From Ardenticatenaceae bacterium (GTDB lineage: Bacteria > Chloroflexota > Anaerolineae > Promineifilales > Promineifilaceae), in assembly GCA_020634435.1 (NCBI GenBank), contig JACKBS010000012.1:62001-126000 (forward strand): a DNA stretch of 64,000 nt, given 5' to 3'. The translations under genes were made by a program, and so were the position numbers. Numbering within the stretch: the stretch's first letter is position 1; each line of letters starts with the position of its first letter. Positions 1-8,558 of the stretch are shown here, piece after piece. The notes under the pieces are model-generated. The model saw only the letters and a program-made list of their open reading frames with translations. It made no database searches and had not been told where the DNA came from.

Positions 1-332
1 TCGAAATTCAGATACGGCGCCGCGCTAATCAGCCCGCGATAACGCTCACAGCAATCGTGGATTCTGGCGCTGATGCTACGTTGATTCCACTCCGATTTTT
101 GCGTCAGTTGCAAGCTCGGAAAGGGCAGACAAAATGGCTATCGGGCACGGCGGGTGGCCGTTATGAAGTTGATCTATACACGTTAGCCGTGCAGGTTGGT
201 GAGCAGCAGACCCATTACCTGGATGTCGTTGGTACCGAACACCAGGACGAAATCATTGTGGGGCGGGATTTGCTCAACCAGTATATCGTGACATTGAACG
301 CGCCAGGTCATACAGTAGAACTGTCGTTGTAA
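1..332 (+). CDS. Retropepsin-like aspartyl protease domain protein, 3' part
   Basis: The reading frame is open from the left edge, so the gene starts outside the window; the GTG at 57 lies in the middle of the active-site strand and is not the start. The visible part reads TAIVDSGADATLIP, the D-S/T-G-A catalytic motif of clan AA (retropepsin-like) aspartyl proteases, then a beta-rich tail with a second typical strand, EIIVGRDLLNQY. Such single-domain bacterial proteins work as homodimers, each chain giving one catalytic Asp. Substrate unknown. It stands at the left end of the mobile-element block and is closed by a strong terminator. Family call is good; role is not known. Confidence 0.72.
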   Translation, partial: EIQIRRRANQPAITLTAIVDSGADATLIPLRFLRQLQARKGQTKWLSGTAGGRYEVDLYTLAVQVGEQQTHYLDVVGTEHQDEIIVGRDLLNQYIVTLNAPGHTVELSL

Positions 333-355
333 TCGACGCAATTAAACTTTATTTG

Positions 356-391
356 AAACGGCCGTTTCTCACGCGAGGAACGGCCGTTTTT
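356..391 (+). terminator. Rho-independent terminator built from two ACGGCCGT octamers
   Basis: AAACGGCCGTTTCTC and GAGGAACGGCCGTTT form a stem of about 15 bp around an ACGC loop, followed by T residues. It lies 24 bases after the protease stop. Each arm contains the dispersed octamer ACGGCCGT. Confidence 0.85.
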
Positions 392-548
392 GTTACCTCT
401 CTCCTCTCTTGAAACTGGCACGATAAAGAGCAGCACCCCCTCTTTTCCTCCTCAAAACGGCCTACGGCCGTGGGCTTGGTGAGGGCTAGCGCAGTGAGCG
501 TTGACCCATCTTAATCACCCTTCATTCCCCCATAAAGGAGCATAACCG

Positions 549-881
549 ATGTTTACCCAACGTTTATTCACCCTGCATACCGGCCTGATGCACGGCCGCT
601 GGACCCACAGTCACGAAGAACAGAGCAACGCCTGGGAAGAAACCGTCTCCGCCAGGCTTGGCCCGTTCTCCCTGGAAAGCAACGATGTCTTTGTATTGGA
701 TCACTCAGATGTGTATCTAGGCATCCGTCTCTCCCTACCCTGGCGCAATAACGGCCGTTGGCAACAATACACCTTCCAATTAGGCTATCGGGCCTGTCGT
801 GGCGAAGAACAGGTGCGCCCCGCGGGCTTTGAGATGGTGTGGCAACGGCCGCTTTTCGATACTACTATACGAAGCAATTGA
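549..881 (+). CDS. Small hypothetical protein of the mobile element
   Basis: A 110-aa protein with no family I can name. The start is chosen because AAGGAG stands 8 bases before ATG 549 in the context AAAGGAGCATAACC, nearly the same leader as that of the next gene (AATAAGGAGCATAAA). The protein is rich in Trp, His and Arg, without membrane segments or signal peptide, and looks like a compact soluble beta-rich fold. It lies 95 bases before the polymerase-like gene on the same strand and is probably cotranscribed with it. Confidence 0.6.
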   Translation: MFTQRLFTLHTGLMHGRWTHSHEEQSNAWEETVSARLGPFSLESNDVFVLDHSDVYLGIRLSLPWRNNGRWQQYTFQLGYRACRGEEQVRPAGFEMVWQRPLFDTTIRSN

Positions 882-976
882 TCGAAGTTTTTCACCTTCT
901 ATATTTCGAGGGACAGTCTGTGGGACTGCCCCTCTTTTTGTTTACTCCCCTCACCTATCCAAATAAGGAGCATAAA

Positions 977-3544
977 ATGACCGTCTTACGTTTTGATGAC
1001 AACCGTGGTGGCTTGACCTATCCCTTCCTGCCCGAAATACGGCAATGGCAAATTGTTTCCCGTTCTTTCACCAACGAGGCAGAACTCAACAAAATATTCC
1101 AGGCAACCGAACCAACTTTACGCTGGGTCAAAGACGACAAGGTTCTGGACCTGCTGGTGCCAGAGATGGATACCGAAACCTTTCTGGCCCGCGCGGGCCT
1201 GCGGCTCTCGATGCACAAAGGCGGCTACGTGCTGTCTAAACGACTCTCCCGCGTGATGCGGCCGTTTCGGTACTGGTGCTTCTTCGATGAGGCTGAGATC
1301 ACCATCGACTACAACGAACTGCTCGACGCGAAGTTGTGGGACGGCAGTGGTCAGGTCAGCCGCGGCTTCATCCAGCGCCTGGCTGACAGTTTGGAACTGG
1401 ACGAACGCCACCGCCACGAACTGCTGCACACCAACCGGTTCGAGGTGACGACGCTGCACGCTGGTGGGCAGGACAAGGGGCATGTGCTGGTGGTGGATGA
1501 TTTAGCAGTAGATTTCATGTTCCCGGCCAATAGTGCTAAACAGGAGCTGGCCTTGGTAGACGGCCGTATCTTCATCGGCTTGCAACCCATCCACAGCGAA
1601 GACCAGTTCTGCCTGGACATCCAAAGCCTCATCAACCTGCACCCGTTCTTCCAGCCGGAACATCTGCTGGCCTGGGCGGGGATGGACAGCGCGCTGTTTC
1701 TGGAACGGATTCGGAACGGCCGTTTAGCCAGCGTCCTCAATCGTTTGTACGATGCAGATTCCGTGTCTGACCTCGACACCCTGACCAACTGGCACGTAGG
1801 TGAGTATATTGCCAGCGGCGGCAGCTTGATGTGGTTTGCCGGGATGGTGAAAGCGGTGGCCCGGCAGCATCTCAAACGGTTGGGTAGTCGCGCCAGCAAG
1901 CTGCGCTGTCCCGCACCCGGTGGCCGTTATTACATCTTTCCGGCGGCTATCGGCAACCGGCAGGTGCCAGAAGGTCACATCGAGTTGGACCCTGCCTGCG
2001 CCACCGCCTGGGTGAACGACCAAGATTGGCTCACCACCATCGTGGATGTGCTGGGTGGCTGTGACGGCGATGATGCCGTCTGGGTGTTCCCCTTCAGTGA
2101 CCAGTCTGACGCGGGCAAGCAGAAGCTACTCGTCTGGCGCAGCCCCAATCAGTTGGGCGAATACATGGTGTTGCAGCCAACGGATGTCAGCCACATGATT
2201 GTCTGGGACGTACCCGGCGACCGCCAGCTCTCCTACCCCAAAATGCAAAGCCGCCTGCTCCCGAACCGGATTGATAGTGCCAGCTATCAGTACGGCGAAT
2301 TAACGGAAGCAAGCGACTGCCATAGAACAAATGTATCATACTCGGTTACCGCCATGGCGTCAACCATTCAGCAGGCGGCGGCCAACCAGGGTGTATTAGG
2401 AGGCTTCTGCAACGTGGCCATGCTGTGCAAAGCAATTTACGGCCGTTTACCCCAGCAGCTCCCGGCGACTTTGGAAGCGGTCATTGACGGTTCGGTGAAA
2501 ACCGGACTAGACCTGACACCCGTGCGCCAGTGGAACCAGATGGCGGTTTCCCGGATGGTTCAGCATGGCCAGACAAATATCAACCGCGCCATGCCTGCCG
2601 TGCTGCTCGATCGGCTGCCTGGCTGGCTGCGGGAGGATGCTGCGGCGGCCACAACTACCAGCACCCAGACCCATTGGCTTGATACGCTGGCGGAGGCGCT
2701 GGAAACACACAAGGCGCAATACTGGGCCGATGTTGAGGCCCTGGCGACTGAAGCGTGCCCGCCTGTGACTCTGTTCGAGCAGGGCGGCAGCTGGCTGCAC
2801 GTGGGCAAGGAACTGCGCCGAGCGTACAGCCAGGTGATGCGCCAGGCATTGCATAGTGAAGTTGAAGCAGCCGAAATGGCTGAGCCGCTGGTGCTGCCGG
2901 CTTCCTATGCTGCCGCTCGGCTGGCTAGCGAAAGGTATCTCAACCAATGGCCTGTTGAAAAACAGCCGTTGGTGCTGTTGGGGGCGGCCTCTTACCTGTA
3001 TGCCCAGGGTCCGCAGCGCGGTGAACCCGTGCGCGATGCCCTCATCTGGCAGTTGGGGGCAGAACGGGACGGGACCGAAAGCGGTCGCGAGCCAGGGTTG
3101 GCTCAGCTAATGCTTCAGGCGCTGCGCCAGATTGGCCTAATCGGTGAACCGGTCTGGACGACCGTCGGTGCAGTGCTTCATTACGCGGACGAACCCCAGC
3201 GGCATGCAGCCGGGGTGCCGGTGCGCCTCAACGGGGTTTGGCTGAATATGCTCAATGCTACGATGGAACGGCCGTATGCCCGCATGGCAGATGTCCCTCC
3301 CACGCAACGCACTCAGGCTAAGGCGCGCATCGCCGACTACGTGCAGGATGCTTTCCGGGGTCTGCTGCTCACGACCGAAGTAACGGACCATGACCGGGTG
3401 GTTACCCGCACGCCGCAGGGCATCCTGTTTGGCTACATGCAGAAGGACCACGAACTGGCCGCCATTCGTTACGATCAGTGGCGTATCGCCTGGGCGCATG
3501 CCATTGATGGCAATGTGTTGGCGGTATTGGAACCTGCTCTGTAG
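977..3544 (+). CDS. QDE-1/cellular RdRP-like two-barrel polymerase paralogue A (putative)
   Basis: An 855-aa protein; ATG 977 is preceded by AAGGAG, and the longer frame from 839 overlaps the previous gene. It is a clear paralogue of the protein at 9248-11614. Conserved blocks in order: DDNRGG near the N-terminus; LRLSMHKGGYVLSKR; DGSGQVS at 122-128; GGQDKGHVLVVDDL from 163; DIQSLINLHPFF; GGCDGDDAVWVFPF from 360; WRSPNQLGEY; DGSVKTG at 504-510. Eukaryote-type RdRPs show DGxGxIS, a GxKG barrel motif, GG-D-DGD and AVDxxKTG in the same order. The metal-binding motif here reads D-G-D-D rather than the canonical D-b-D-G-D, so activity is uncertain. Family assignment is my inference from motif order; a primase or another DPBB protein remains possible. 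Confidence 0.55.
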   Translation: MTVLRFDDNRGGLTYPFLPEIRQWQIVSRSFTNEAELNKIFQATEPTLRWVKDDKVLDLLVPEMDTETFLARAGLRLSMHKGGYVLSKRLSRVMRPFRYWCFFDEAEITIDYNELLDAKLWDGSGQVSRGFIQRLADSLELDERHRHELLHTNRFEVTTLHAGGQDKGHVLVVDDLAVDFMFPANSAKQELALVDGRIFIGLQPIHSEDQFCLDIQSLINLHPFFQPEHLLAWAGMDSALFLERIRNGRLASVLNRLYDADSVSDLDTLTNWHVGEYIASGGSLMWFAGMVKAVARQHLKRLGSRASKLRCPAPGGRYYIFPAAIGNRQVPEGHIELDPACATAWVNDQDWLTTIVDVLGGCDGDDAVWVFPFSDQSDAGKQKLLVWRSPNQLGEYMVLQPTDVSHMIVWDVPGDRQLSYPKMQSRLLPNRIDSASYQYGELTEASDCHRTNVSYSVTAMASTIQQAAANQGVLGGFCNVAMLCKAIYGRLPQQLPATLEAVIDGSVKTGLDLTPVRQWNQMAVSRMVQHGQTNINRAMPAVLLDRLPGWLREDAAAATTTSTQTHWLDTLAEALETHKAQYWADVEALATEACPPVTLFEQGGSWLHVGKELRRAYSQVMRQALHSEVEAAEMAEPLVLPASYAAARLASERYLNQWPVEKQPLVLLGAASYLYAQGPQRGEPVRDALIWQLGAERDGTESGREPGLAQLMLQALRQIGLIGEPVWTTVGAVLHYADEPQRHAAGVPVRLNGVWLNMLNATMERPYARMADVPPTQRTQAKARIADYVQDAFRGLLLTTEVTDHDRVVTRTPQGILFGYMQKDHELAAIRYDQWRIAWAHAIDGNVLAVLEPAL

Positions 3545-3567
3545 ATTTTTCGTTCATTCAGTACCAG

Positions 3568-3610
3568 GACGGTAGCTGGCCTACTTGGCTGGCTGCCGTC
3601 TTTTCTTTTT
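3568..3610 (+). terminator. Rho-independent terminator after polymerase paralogue A
   Basis: GACGGTAGCTGGCC pairs with GGCTGGCTGCCGTC, with a few G-U pairs, around a short loop and is followed by TTTTCTTTTT. Confidence 0.75.
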
Positions 3611-3955
3611 CCTGACGGTGCGGCCACCTCGCTGAAAGGTACCGACTGACGGGGTTGGATGCAGGCGCTATCGCGCCGAATGGGATGAAAATTTTTAAGG
3701 TCAGGACCCCTGATGAAACCGGTGTGGCTGGTTTCGTGTCGAGACATCCGTCTCGGCTTGCTTCCCAGAAGGGATAAATCGGCGAAGGGTGCAGTTGCGG
3801 CAGCGTAACTCAACCTGAAGGGCCGGGCTGACCGATGTCGCTGCGTGAAGGGGTTGAAGGGCAGTGGCGTTTTTCTCACAGGTTCACACCAGCGTTAACA
3901 CGCCCTATGGTGTGACTTTTTATCCATCCCAGTTCACAGTTAAGGAGAATCTATC
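3611..3955. other. Gene-free leader region before ssb
   Basis: No convincing reading frame. The stretch is GC-rich with short self-complementary pieces (for example GGCGCTATCGCGCC and GAGACATCCGTCTC), so a folded leader RNA is possible. The last bases, TAAGGAGAATCTATC, are the ribosome binding site of ssb. Confidence 0.4.
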
Positions 3956-4384
3956 ATGTATCAACAATTAACCCTCGTTGGCAATTTGGGCACTGACCCG
4001 GAGATGCGCTATATGCCCGATGGGCAAGCCGTTACCAACTTTTCTCTGGCCTGTAATCGACGCTGGACTGACCGTAACACTGGCCAGCCGCAGGAAGAAG
4101 TAACCTGGTTCCGGGTGTCGGTGTGGGGGCGTCAGGCCGAGGCTGCCCACCAATATCTGAACAAAGGTCGCCAGGTCCTGATCGAAGGACGGTTGCGTCC
4201 AGACCCAACTACAGGCGGACCGCGTTTGTGGGAGCGCAATGACGGTTCGGTAGGCGCTTCATTTGAGGTTGTGGCAGACCGGGTGCAGTTCCTGGGCGGC
4301 AGCAATGGGAATGGCAACGGGTCCAATGGCCACACGGCTAATGTCACGCAGCCTGAATACGAAGAAGACGACATTCCTTTCTAG
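3956..4384 (+). CDS. ssb: Single-stranded DNA-binding protein
   Basis: A 142-aa SSB, close to the usual bacterial length. Residues 1-110 form the OB fold: NLGTDPEMRYMPDGQAVTNF, the WFRV strand and the KGRQVLIEGRL strand are all typical. A Gly/Asn-rich linker follows and the chain ends in EEDDIPF, the acidic tip that recruits replication and repair proteins. ATG 3956 has AAGGAG nine bases upstream. It probably coats the transferred single strand or supports replication of the element; accessory SSB genes are common on plasmids and integrative conjugative elements. A strong terminator closes the gene. Confidence 0.96.
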   Translation: MYQQLTLVGNLGTDPEMRYMPDGQAVTNFSLACNRRWTDRNTGQPQEEVTWFRVSVWGRQAEAAHQYLNKGRQVLIEGRLRPDPTTGGPRLWERNDGSVGASFEVVADRVQFLGGSNGNGNGSNGHTANVTQPEYEEDDIPF

Positions 4385-4414
4385 GCGGCGATTGGTAGCT
4401 TCTAACAACCGAGA

Positions 4415-4450
4415 AGAGCAGATGCCCTCAGGGCATCTGCTCTTTTTTTT
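4415..4450 (+). terminator. Strong rho-independent terminator after ssb
   Basis: A perfect 13-bp stem, AGAGCAGATGCCC / GGGCATCTGCTCT, with a TCA loop and a run of eight T residues. Confidence 0.95.
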
Positions 4451-4464
4451 CTTGGAGAAACAGC

Positions 4465-4599
4465 ATGGTTGAAGGTGCGCTCATTCTGCTTTTGCTACTG
4501 GGGCTTCTCTGGTGGCTAAACCCATGGTCGGCCCCTAGCGTGAAACGCCAGCAGCCGTTGAGCAAAAAGTCGTATTGGCAAGACGGCCGCGGCTATTAG
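4465..4599 (+). CDS. Small single-span membrane protein (44 aa)
   Basis: ATG 4465 follows TTGGAG at a good distance. The product starts MVEGALILLLLLGLLWWLN, one hydrophobic helix, and ends in a basic, polar tail with KRQQPLSKKSYW. It would sit in the inner membrane with the basic tail probably in the cytoplasm. It lies between the ssb terminator and the long region upstream of the mobilization genes. No family recognised; a small partner of the conjugation apparatus is conceivable but not shown. Confidence 0.55.
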   Translation: MVEGALILLLLLGLLWWLNPWSAPSVKRQQPLSKKSYWQDGRGY

Positions 4600-4739
4600 C
4601 CGCTATTTTGGCGTCGGGTGGGCTGGTGGGCAGTTCATCCGGCGCTTACGTGTTACCCTCGTAAACTCCCGCAGCGTCTGCTCTTTTGCTGTTTTAACCT
4701 ATCTGCCTGCCGCGCGTATTCCCACCCGCCCACCCGTTT

Positions 4740-4779
4740 GAAGTCCAGGGACTTCAACCTGATGGACAGAGCCATCAGG
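4740..4779. repeat. Two adjacent perfect hairpins
   Basis: GAAGTCC/GGACTTC with a 2-base loop (4740-4755), then two bases later CCTGATGG/CCATCAGG with a 6-base loop (4758-4779). No T run follows. They may mark an oriT or a structured RNA. Confidence 0.6.
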
Positions 4780-5101
4780 CACCGTACCCACCCCACCCTT
4801 CGTTGCGTGCGCTTTTGCCACTACTCTCCAATATTACGTCTGTGTGACTGTAGTTGTGGGTTTGGGGAGACGTTCACATCTGGTTAAGAACATAGAGCAG
4901 TAAATGATAGGCGGACGTAAAAATGATCATGGGAAACGGCCGTATGTCACGTGATAGCCCACGGCATTGAGCCTGGATTTGCGTTTGACAAAACAACATC
5001 CCCTCCATAAAATATCGGCGTAATCGCACAGATGCATCGAGTGAGATGTATCTGTGAACCCAAAAAAACAAACTTCAGAACAATTCCCCATCACTAACAA
5101 A

Positions 5102-5131
5102 ACCCGGCACGCAACAGTGCGGGCTTTTTTG
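5102..5131 (+). terminator. Terminator-like hairpin
   Basis: CCCGGCAC and GTGCGGG pair with one bulge, then a T-rich run CTTTTTTGTTTT follows. Confidence 0.6.
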
Positions 5132-5528
5132 TTTTCACAAAACGAAAGCGGCCAAAAAATTTTTGGCGGCACCTCAATTCCGCAACAATCTTTAGCCCTA
5201 TTTGATCCCCCGGCGCAACAAACGCATCGAACCATAGATAAAGTTTTCGGCTGTCATTCCGTTAACCATGTGGGTTCCTGTGGCTTTCCGACGATGGGTT
5301 TTGTCGCGGGCGCACAGGGGGCAATAAGAGGGGCTAAACAGAGATTGTGGGATCGCTCATTTTGTCGGTCTAAATTAAGACAACAAGGAAGTCCCACCAT
5401 CTTTGCCGGGCAAGCCAGGCCCACGATCTCACCCCGTCCTACCCGGCGCAAGCAGTGCATGGGCGTCACCACTAAACACAGCCAGCGTTCACCTTTGCCT
5501 GCGTTTCCCTATTTTCAACGGGGCAGCC

Positions 5529-6074
5529 ATGCCCGATAACACCGCTTCCACCGCCTCCCGCAAAGATCGTTACGGCGTTACCCGCCGCACCCACGTCAGC
5601 ATGACCCACATGGCTTATGACCAGATTCAGGCATGGGCTGATCAACAAGGGGTGAGCTTCAGCGCGGCTATGGAGTCGTTGGCGTTAATGGGATTGGGGC
5701 AGGAAACGGCCGAACTGCTGCCCCTCTTAATTCGCGGCCTCATGGAACGGCTGCTGGCGCAGCAGTTTAACCGCTTTGCCAAGCTGCTGTCTCTCGCCGC
5801 TCTCTCCGCTGAGGAAGCCAACAACAAGATGGATACCATGCTCCTCAACCTGATTCGCCAGGAAGCGGTTGCCGACCCCGCTCGGTTTATAACCAACATG
5901 ATTGTCAGCAGCGATCCGCAAAACCAGACGGCCGTGCAGATTCGGAAACTGCGTGAGGAGATGAGACACAACGCCCAGGCCGCCTCGCTTAAACGGCTCA
6001 AGCGTCAACTCCCTCCAGAAGAACAACTGATCACCCAAATTGAGACAGACGCTGTGGAGGAAGGGGATGCCTAA
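5529..6074 (+). CDS. Ribbon-helix-helix relaxosome accessory protein (MobC-like)
   Basis: ATG 5529 is chosen; the upstream extension from 5403 has no ribosome binding site and an unlikely composition. The 181-aa protein opens with RRTHVSMTHMAYDQIQAWAD followed by GVSFSAAMESLALMGLG, a beta-strand/helix/helix pattern of MetJ/Arc-type DNA-binding proteins. The rest is helical and charged. It overlaps the relaxase-like gene by 8 bases, so translation is coupled; this pairing is typical of relaxosome proteins that bind oriT and help nicking. It could also autoregulate its operon. The name MobC-like rests on fold and context. Confidence 0.6.
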   Translation: MPDNTASTASRKDRYGVTRRTHVSMTHMAYDQIQAWADQQGVSFSAAMESLALMGLGQETAELLPLLIRGLMERLLAQQFNRFAKLLSLAALSAEEANNKMDTMLLNLIRQEAVADPARFITNMIVSSDPQNQTAVQIRKLREEMRHNAQAASLKRLKRQLPPEEQLITQIETDAVEEGDA

Positions 6075-6606
6075 AGCCAGCCCGTTGCCCGTGGTGCGTC
6101 TGGAGCATAAACGCAACCGCACCCCCACCGGCAAGCGTACCAGCACACCGGCGCGTAAAGCAGCCATCTATTTTGCGTTTGGTCGGAATGCCAACCAGCA
6201 GCGAGGCGACTGGCTGGGACCGGGCGGTGAGTCACATGCGCACGAGGACGTCATGGGCTGGGTAGACGGCCAGGCGCGACAGCATGAGCAAACCTTCCAG
6301 GCGCTGCTGTCGGTGCCCAAGGCTCGCCTGACTGGGCAGGATTACGTCCGCGCTCTGGAAGCGGCCGGGCAGACAGCCGAGTGGCGCATGGTGGTGCACA
6401 ACGATACAGCGTACAGCCACGCCCATGTCCTGTTCTTTCGCGATCGCCGTCTGCCCCGTGCCGAGTTTGAACAATGGCAGGCCCAGGTGCAGCAGGCGCT
6501 GCTGACGCTGGAAGAAAAACGGTTGACTGAACCAGAACTGGGCCTGGCAGACGCTGCCGAACAGCTGGACGCCATCTCATTCAGGTACGGACCGGAGTTG
6601 GGTTAG
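6067..6606 (+). CDS. Minimal HUH relaxase-like protein
   Basis: A 179-aa protein; ATG 6067 lies inside the end of the RHH gene with GAGGAAGGGG just upstream. Near residue 117 it reads VVHNDTAYSHAHVLFF, which fits relaxase motif III (H-x-D-x4-H-x-H-hydrophobic), the metal-binding His cluster of HUH endonucleases. Conjugative relaxases are usually over 300 aa, so this is a small or minimal version without a helicase or primase domain. A nucleophilic Tyr cannot be assigned with confidence; Tyr residues are few. Together with the RHH protein and the downstream T4CP it would nick and lead the DNA strand during transfer. Confidence 0.6.
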   Translation: MPKASPLPVVRLEHKRNRTPTGKRTSTPARKAAIYFAFGRNANQQRGDWLGPGGESHAHEDVMGWVDGQARQHEQTFQALLSVPKARLTGQDYVRALEAAGQTAEWRMVVHNDTAYSHAHVLFFRDRRLPRAEFEQWQAQVQQALLTLEEKRLTEPELGLADAAEQLDAISFRYGPELG

Positions 6607-6678
6607 CCGAACAAGCCGCCTAAGTTGGCTTACCAGCATCCATTTTCCTAAACACAAAAAAGATTCAAGGAGATGATA

Positions 6679-8547
6679 ATGAATATCGCAAACCAAACTG
6701 CCCAAACAAACTACGATTATTTCAAACAGTTATGGCAGGCAAGCGCCCCAGCCACCCGGCGCAAATGGCGTGTCTTTCTGGCGCTGCTTGCCATTCTTTG
6801 GCTGGCAGGCACCATCATGGCTTATACCGATGTTGCCGGCATCATGCGGCTGGGTACCGGTGCCCGGATTTTGACCGCTTTGTTGATGGGTCCCTTTGGC
6901 CTGCTGTGGGGCTTTCTTAAATGGACCGGCCTGATTGTCGAAACCACCCAGGAACCTAACCTTTTTTGGCTCCTTCTAGCAGGGCTAAACATGGGTGCAC
7001 TCTGGCTGGTGGGCAAGATTGTGACCGGTGAACCCAACCAGCAGGTGTTGCAGCAGCGCAAGCAAACGGCAACCGAAAAAGCCCAGGGGCGGCTGCCCCA
7101 AGCCGAGATTGAGAAAAATCTGCAAATAGAGGCTGGCGTGTCGGCGGCCCAGTTGCCTGCTGAAAAAAGAGAAGCCGTAACGGTTGGTCTAGACTACGCA
7201 ACTGGTGAGGGGCACGTTCTGGCCGTTGGGCCAACCCGCTCTGGGAAGGGTTTACATTTGACCCAGACATTATTGACCTGGCCAGGCGCGGCCATCATTG
7301 TGGATCCCAAGGGTGAGCAGTTCCAGCGCACCGCTGGAGAAAGGCAAAAGCGGTTTGGCAGTCCTGTCTACTGCCTGCCCGGCAGTCAGGTGCATCTTTC
7401 GTATTACTATGACAATCTGTTGGACCGGGACAGCCTGTTTGAACTGCACCACCATCTGCTACGGCCGTGGCAAAGCCGGGAACGCATCTTCGCCGATAAG
7501 TCGCGGGCGCTATTTTCGGCCGCCGCCGAATTTGCCAGGGCAACTGGACTCAATCCGGTGCGCGTCCTGTTGGATATGGCCGACTGTGATCCCGTGCTGG
7601 TATTAACCGCTCTGGAAACCGTCCCGGGCGCCAGAAGGTACGTGCGCATCTTCACTGACGGGCTGCCCCCCACCAAATATTACGACAATCGTTTTGCCAC
7701 CTCCGCCTATGGCACCTTCACCACGATGCTCAACGGGTATCAGAAGCACATTGATACCATTGCTCCACGTCACAACGGGCCGACGGTCATTCCCCGCAAC
7801 TGGGCCGCTCAAGGGGCAACCATTTACATCACGTACAGCCTCAGCGATTTGCGCGGCGTGGGCGGTGTGGTGGCCGCCATCATTGCCGCTTTCATGCGGT
7901 ATCAGCTGCGCCAACCCCAGAAAGAGCGTGCCCTGTTTGCCATTGACGAGCTGCCTGCCGTCGGTTTGCACAACGTTACTGATTACCTGGCCACCGTGGG
8001 TGGGTCCGGTGTTTCTATGCTGCTCTACGTCCAGGCCATCTCCCAGCTGCGGGAGCTGTATGGTTCGGAGGGGACCCAATCTATTCTGGCCAACTGTGTG
8101 CACCAGATTTGGTATCCGCCGGCCGACATCGAGACGGCCAAAGTGATGGCCGAGCTGTACGGCACGGGTTATAAACCCACCCATACCCAGGGCTCCTCCC
8201 GCCGCTATTACCAGAATGGCCAGCAGAACAACGGCCAGCAAAATTACATTGACATGCGCCAGGGTCAGGGGTGGGAACTGCGCCAGGTGCTGGAGCCAGG
8301 GGAAATCATGAGCCTGCCCAAAGATCAGGTCATGGTCCTGACCCAGAAAGAGCGACAGTACCGGTTCTTCGGCGAGCGGTTGAACCCGATTCCCCTCTTT
8401 CCCCATCTGGCTCCACCGCCGGAAGTGCCCCAGTTCCAATCTGGACCGCGCGAATATACCGACTGGGCGAAATACATCCGTGCCGCCGCCGACGAAAAGC
8501 CGCAGCCGGACGACACCGATTCGCTGGCCAGCGCCGATCATTTTTAG
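6679..8547 (+). CDS. Type IV coupling protein, VirD4/TraG family
   Basis: A 622-aa ATPase that brings the relaxase-DNA complex to the transfer channel. ATG 6679 is preferred over 6673 because AAGGAG (6667-6672) then has normal spacing. Three hydrophobic segments occupy about residues 30-125, anchoring it in the membrane. Walker A is GPTRSGKG near 184-191; the Walker B/DExx-like motif is ALFAIDELPAVG near 418. Between them is the TraG/VirD4 core, including ATIYITYSLSDLRGVGG. The C-terminus has a Gln/Asn-rich insertion and a Pro-rich tail. No mating-pair formation genes follow in this window, so the element is either mobilizable or encodes its channel further left. Confidence 0.92.
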   Translation: MNIANQTAQTNYDYFKQLWQASAPATRRKWRVFLALLAILWLAGTIMAYTDVAGIMRLGTGARILTALLMGPFGLLWGFLKWTGLIVETTQEPNLFWLLLAGLNMGALWLVGKIVTGEPNQQVLQQRKQTATEKAQGRLPQAEIEKNLQIEAGVSAAQLPAEKREAVTVGLDYATGEGHVLAVGPTRSGKGLHLTQTLLTWPGAAIIVDPKGEQFQRTAGERQKRFGSPVYCLPGSQVHLSYYYDNLLDRDSLFELHHHLLRPWQSRERIFADKSRALFSAAAEFARATGLNPVRVLLDMADCDPVLVLTALETVPGARRYVRIFTDGLPPTKYYDNRFATSAYGTFTTMLNGYQKHIDTIAPRHNGPTVIPRNWAAQGATIYITYSLSDLRGVGGVVAAIIAAFMRYQLRQPQKERALFAIDELPAVGLHNVTDYLATVGGSGVSMLLYVQAISQLRELYGSEGTQSILANCVHQIWYPPADIETAKVMAELYGTGYKPTHTQGSSRRYYQNGQQNNGQQNYIDMRQGQGWELRQVLEPGEIMSLPKDQVMVLTQKERQYRFFGERLNPIPLFPHLAPPPEVPQFQSGPREYTDWAKYIRAAADEKPQPDDTDSLASADHF

Positions 8548-8558
8548 AGGCCAAGCCG

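Larger units (their letters stand above)
4600..5528. other. Long gene-free region upstream of the mobilization genes, possible oriT
   Basis: About 930 bases without a convincing gene, placed directly before the RHH/relaxase pair, the usual position of an origin of transfer. It holds two adjacent hairpins (4740-4779) and a terminator-like hairpin (5102-5131). The frame 5054-5539 crosses that terminator, lacks a ribosome binding site and is not accepted. Confidence 0.4.

Noticed and set aside
1351..1899. 182-aa minus-strand frame inside polymerase-like gene A
   Set aside because: Antisense shadow; the + strand paralogue pair is conserved.
5054..5539. 161-aa frame upstream of the RHH gene
   Set aside because: It crosses a terminator-like hairpin, has no ribosome binding site and an unlikely composition.
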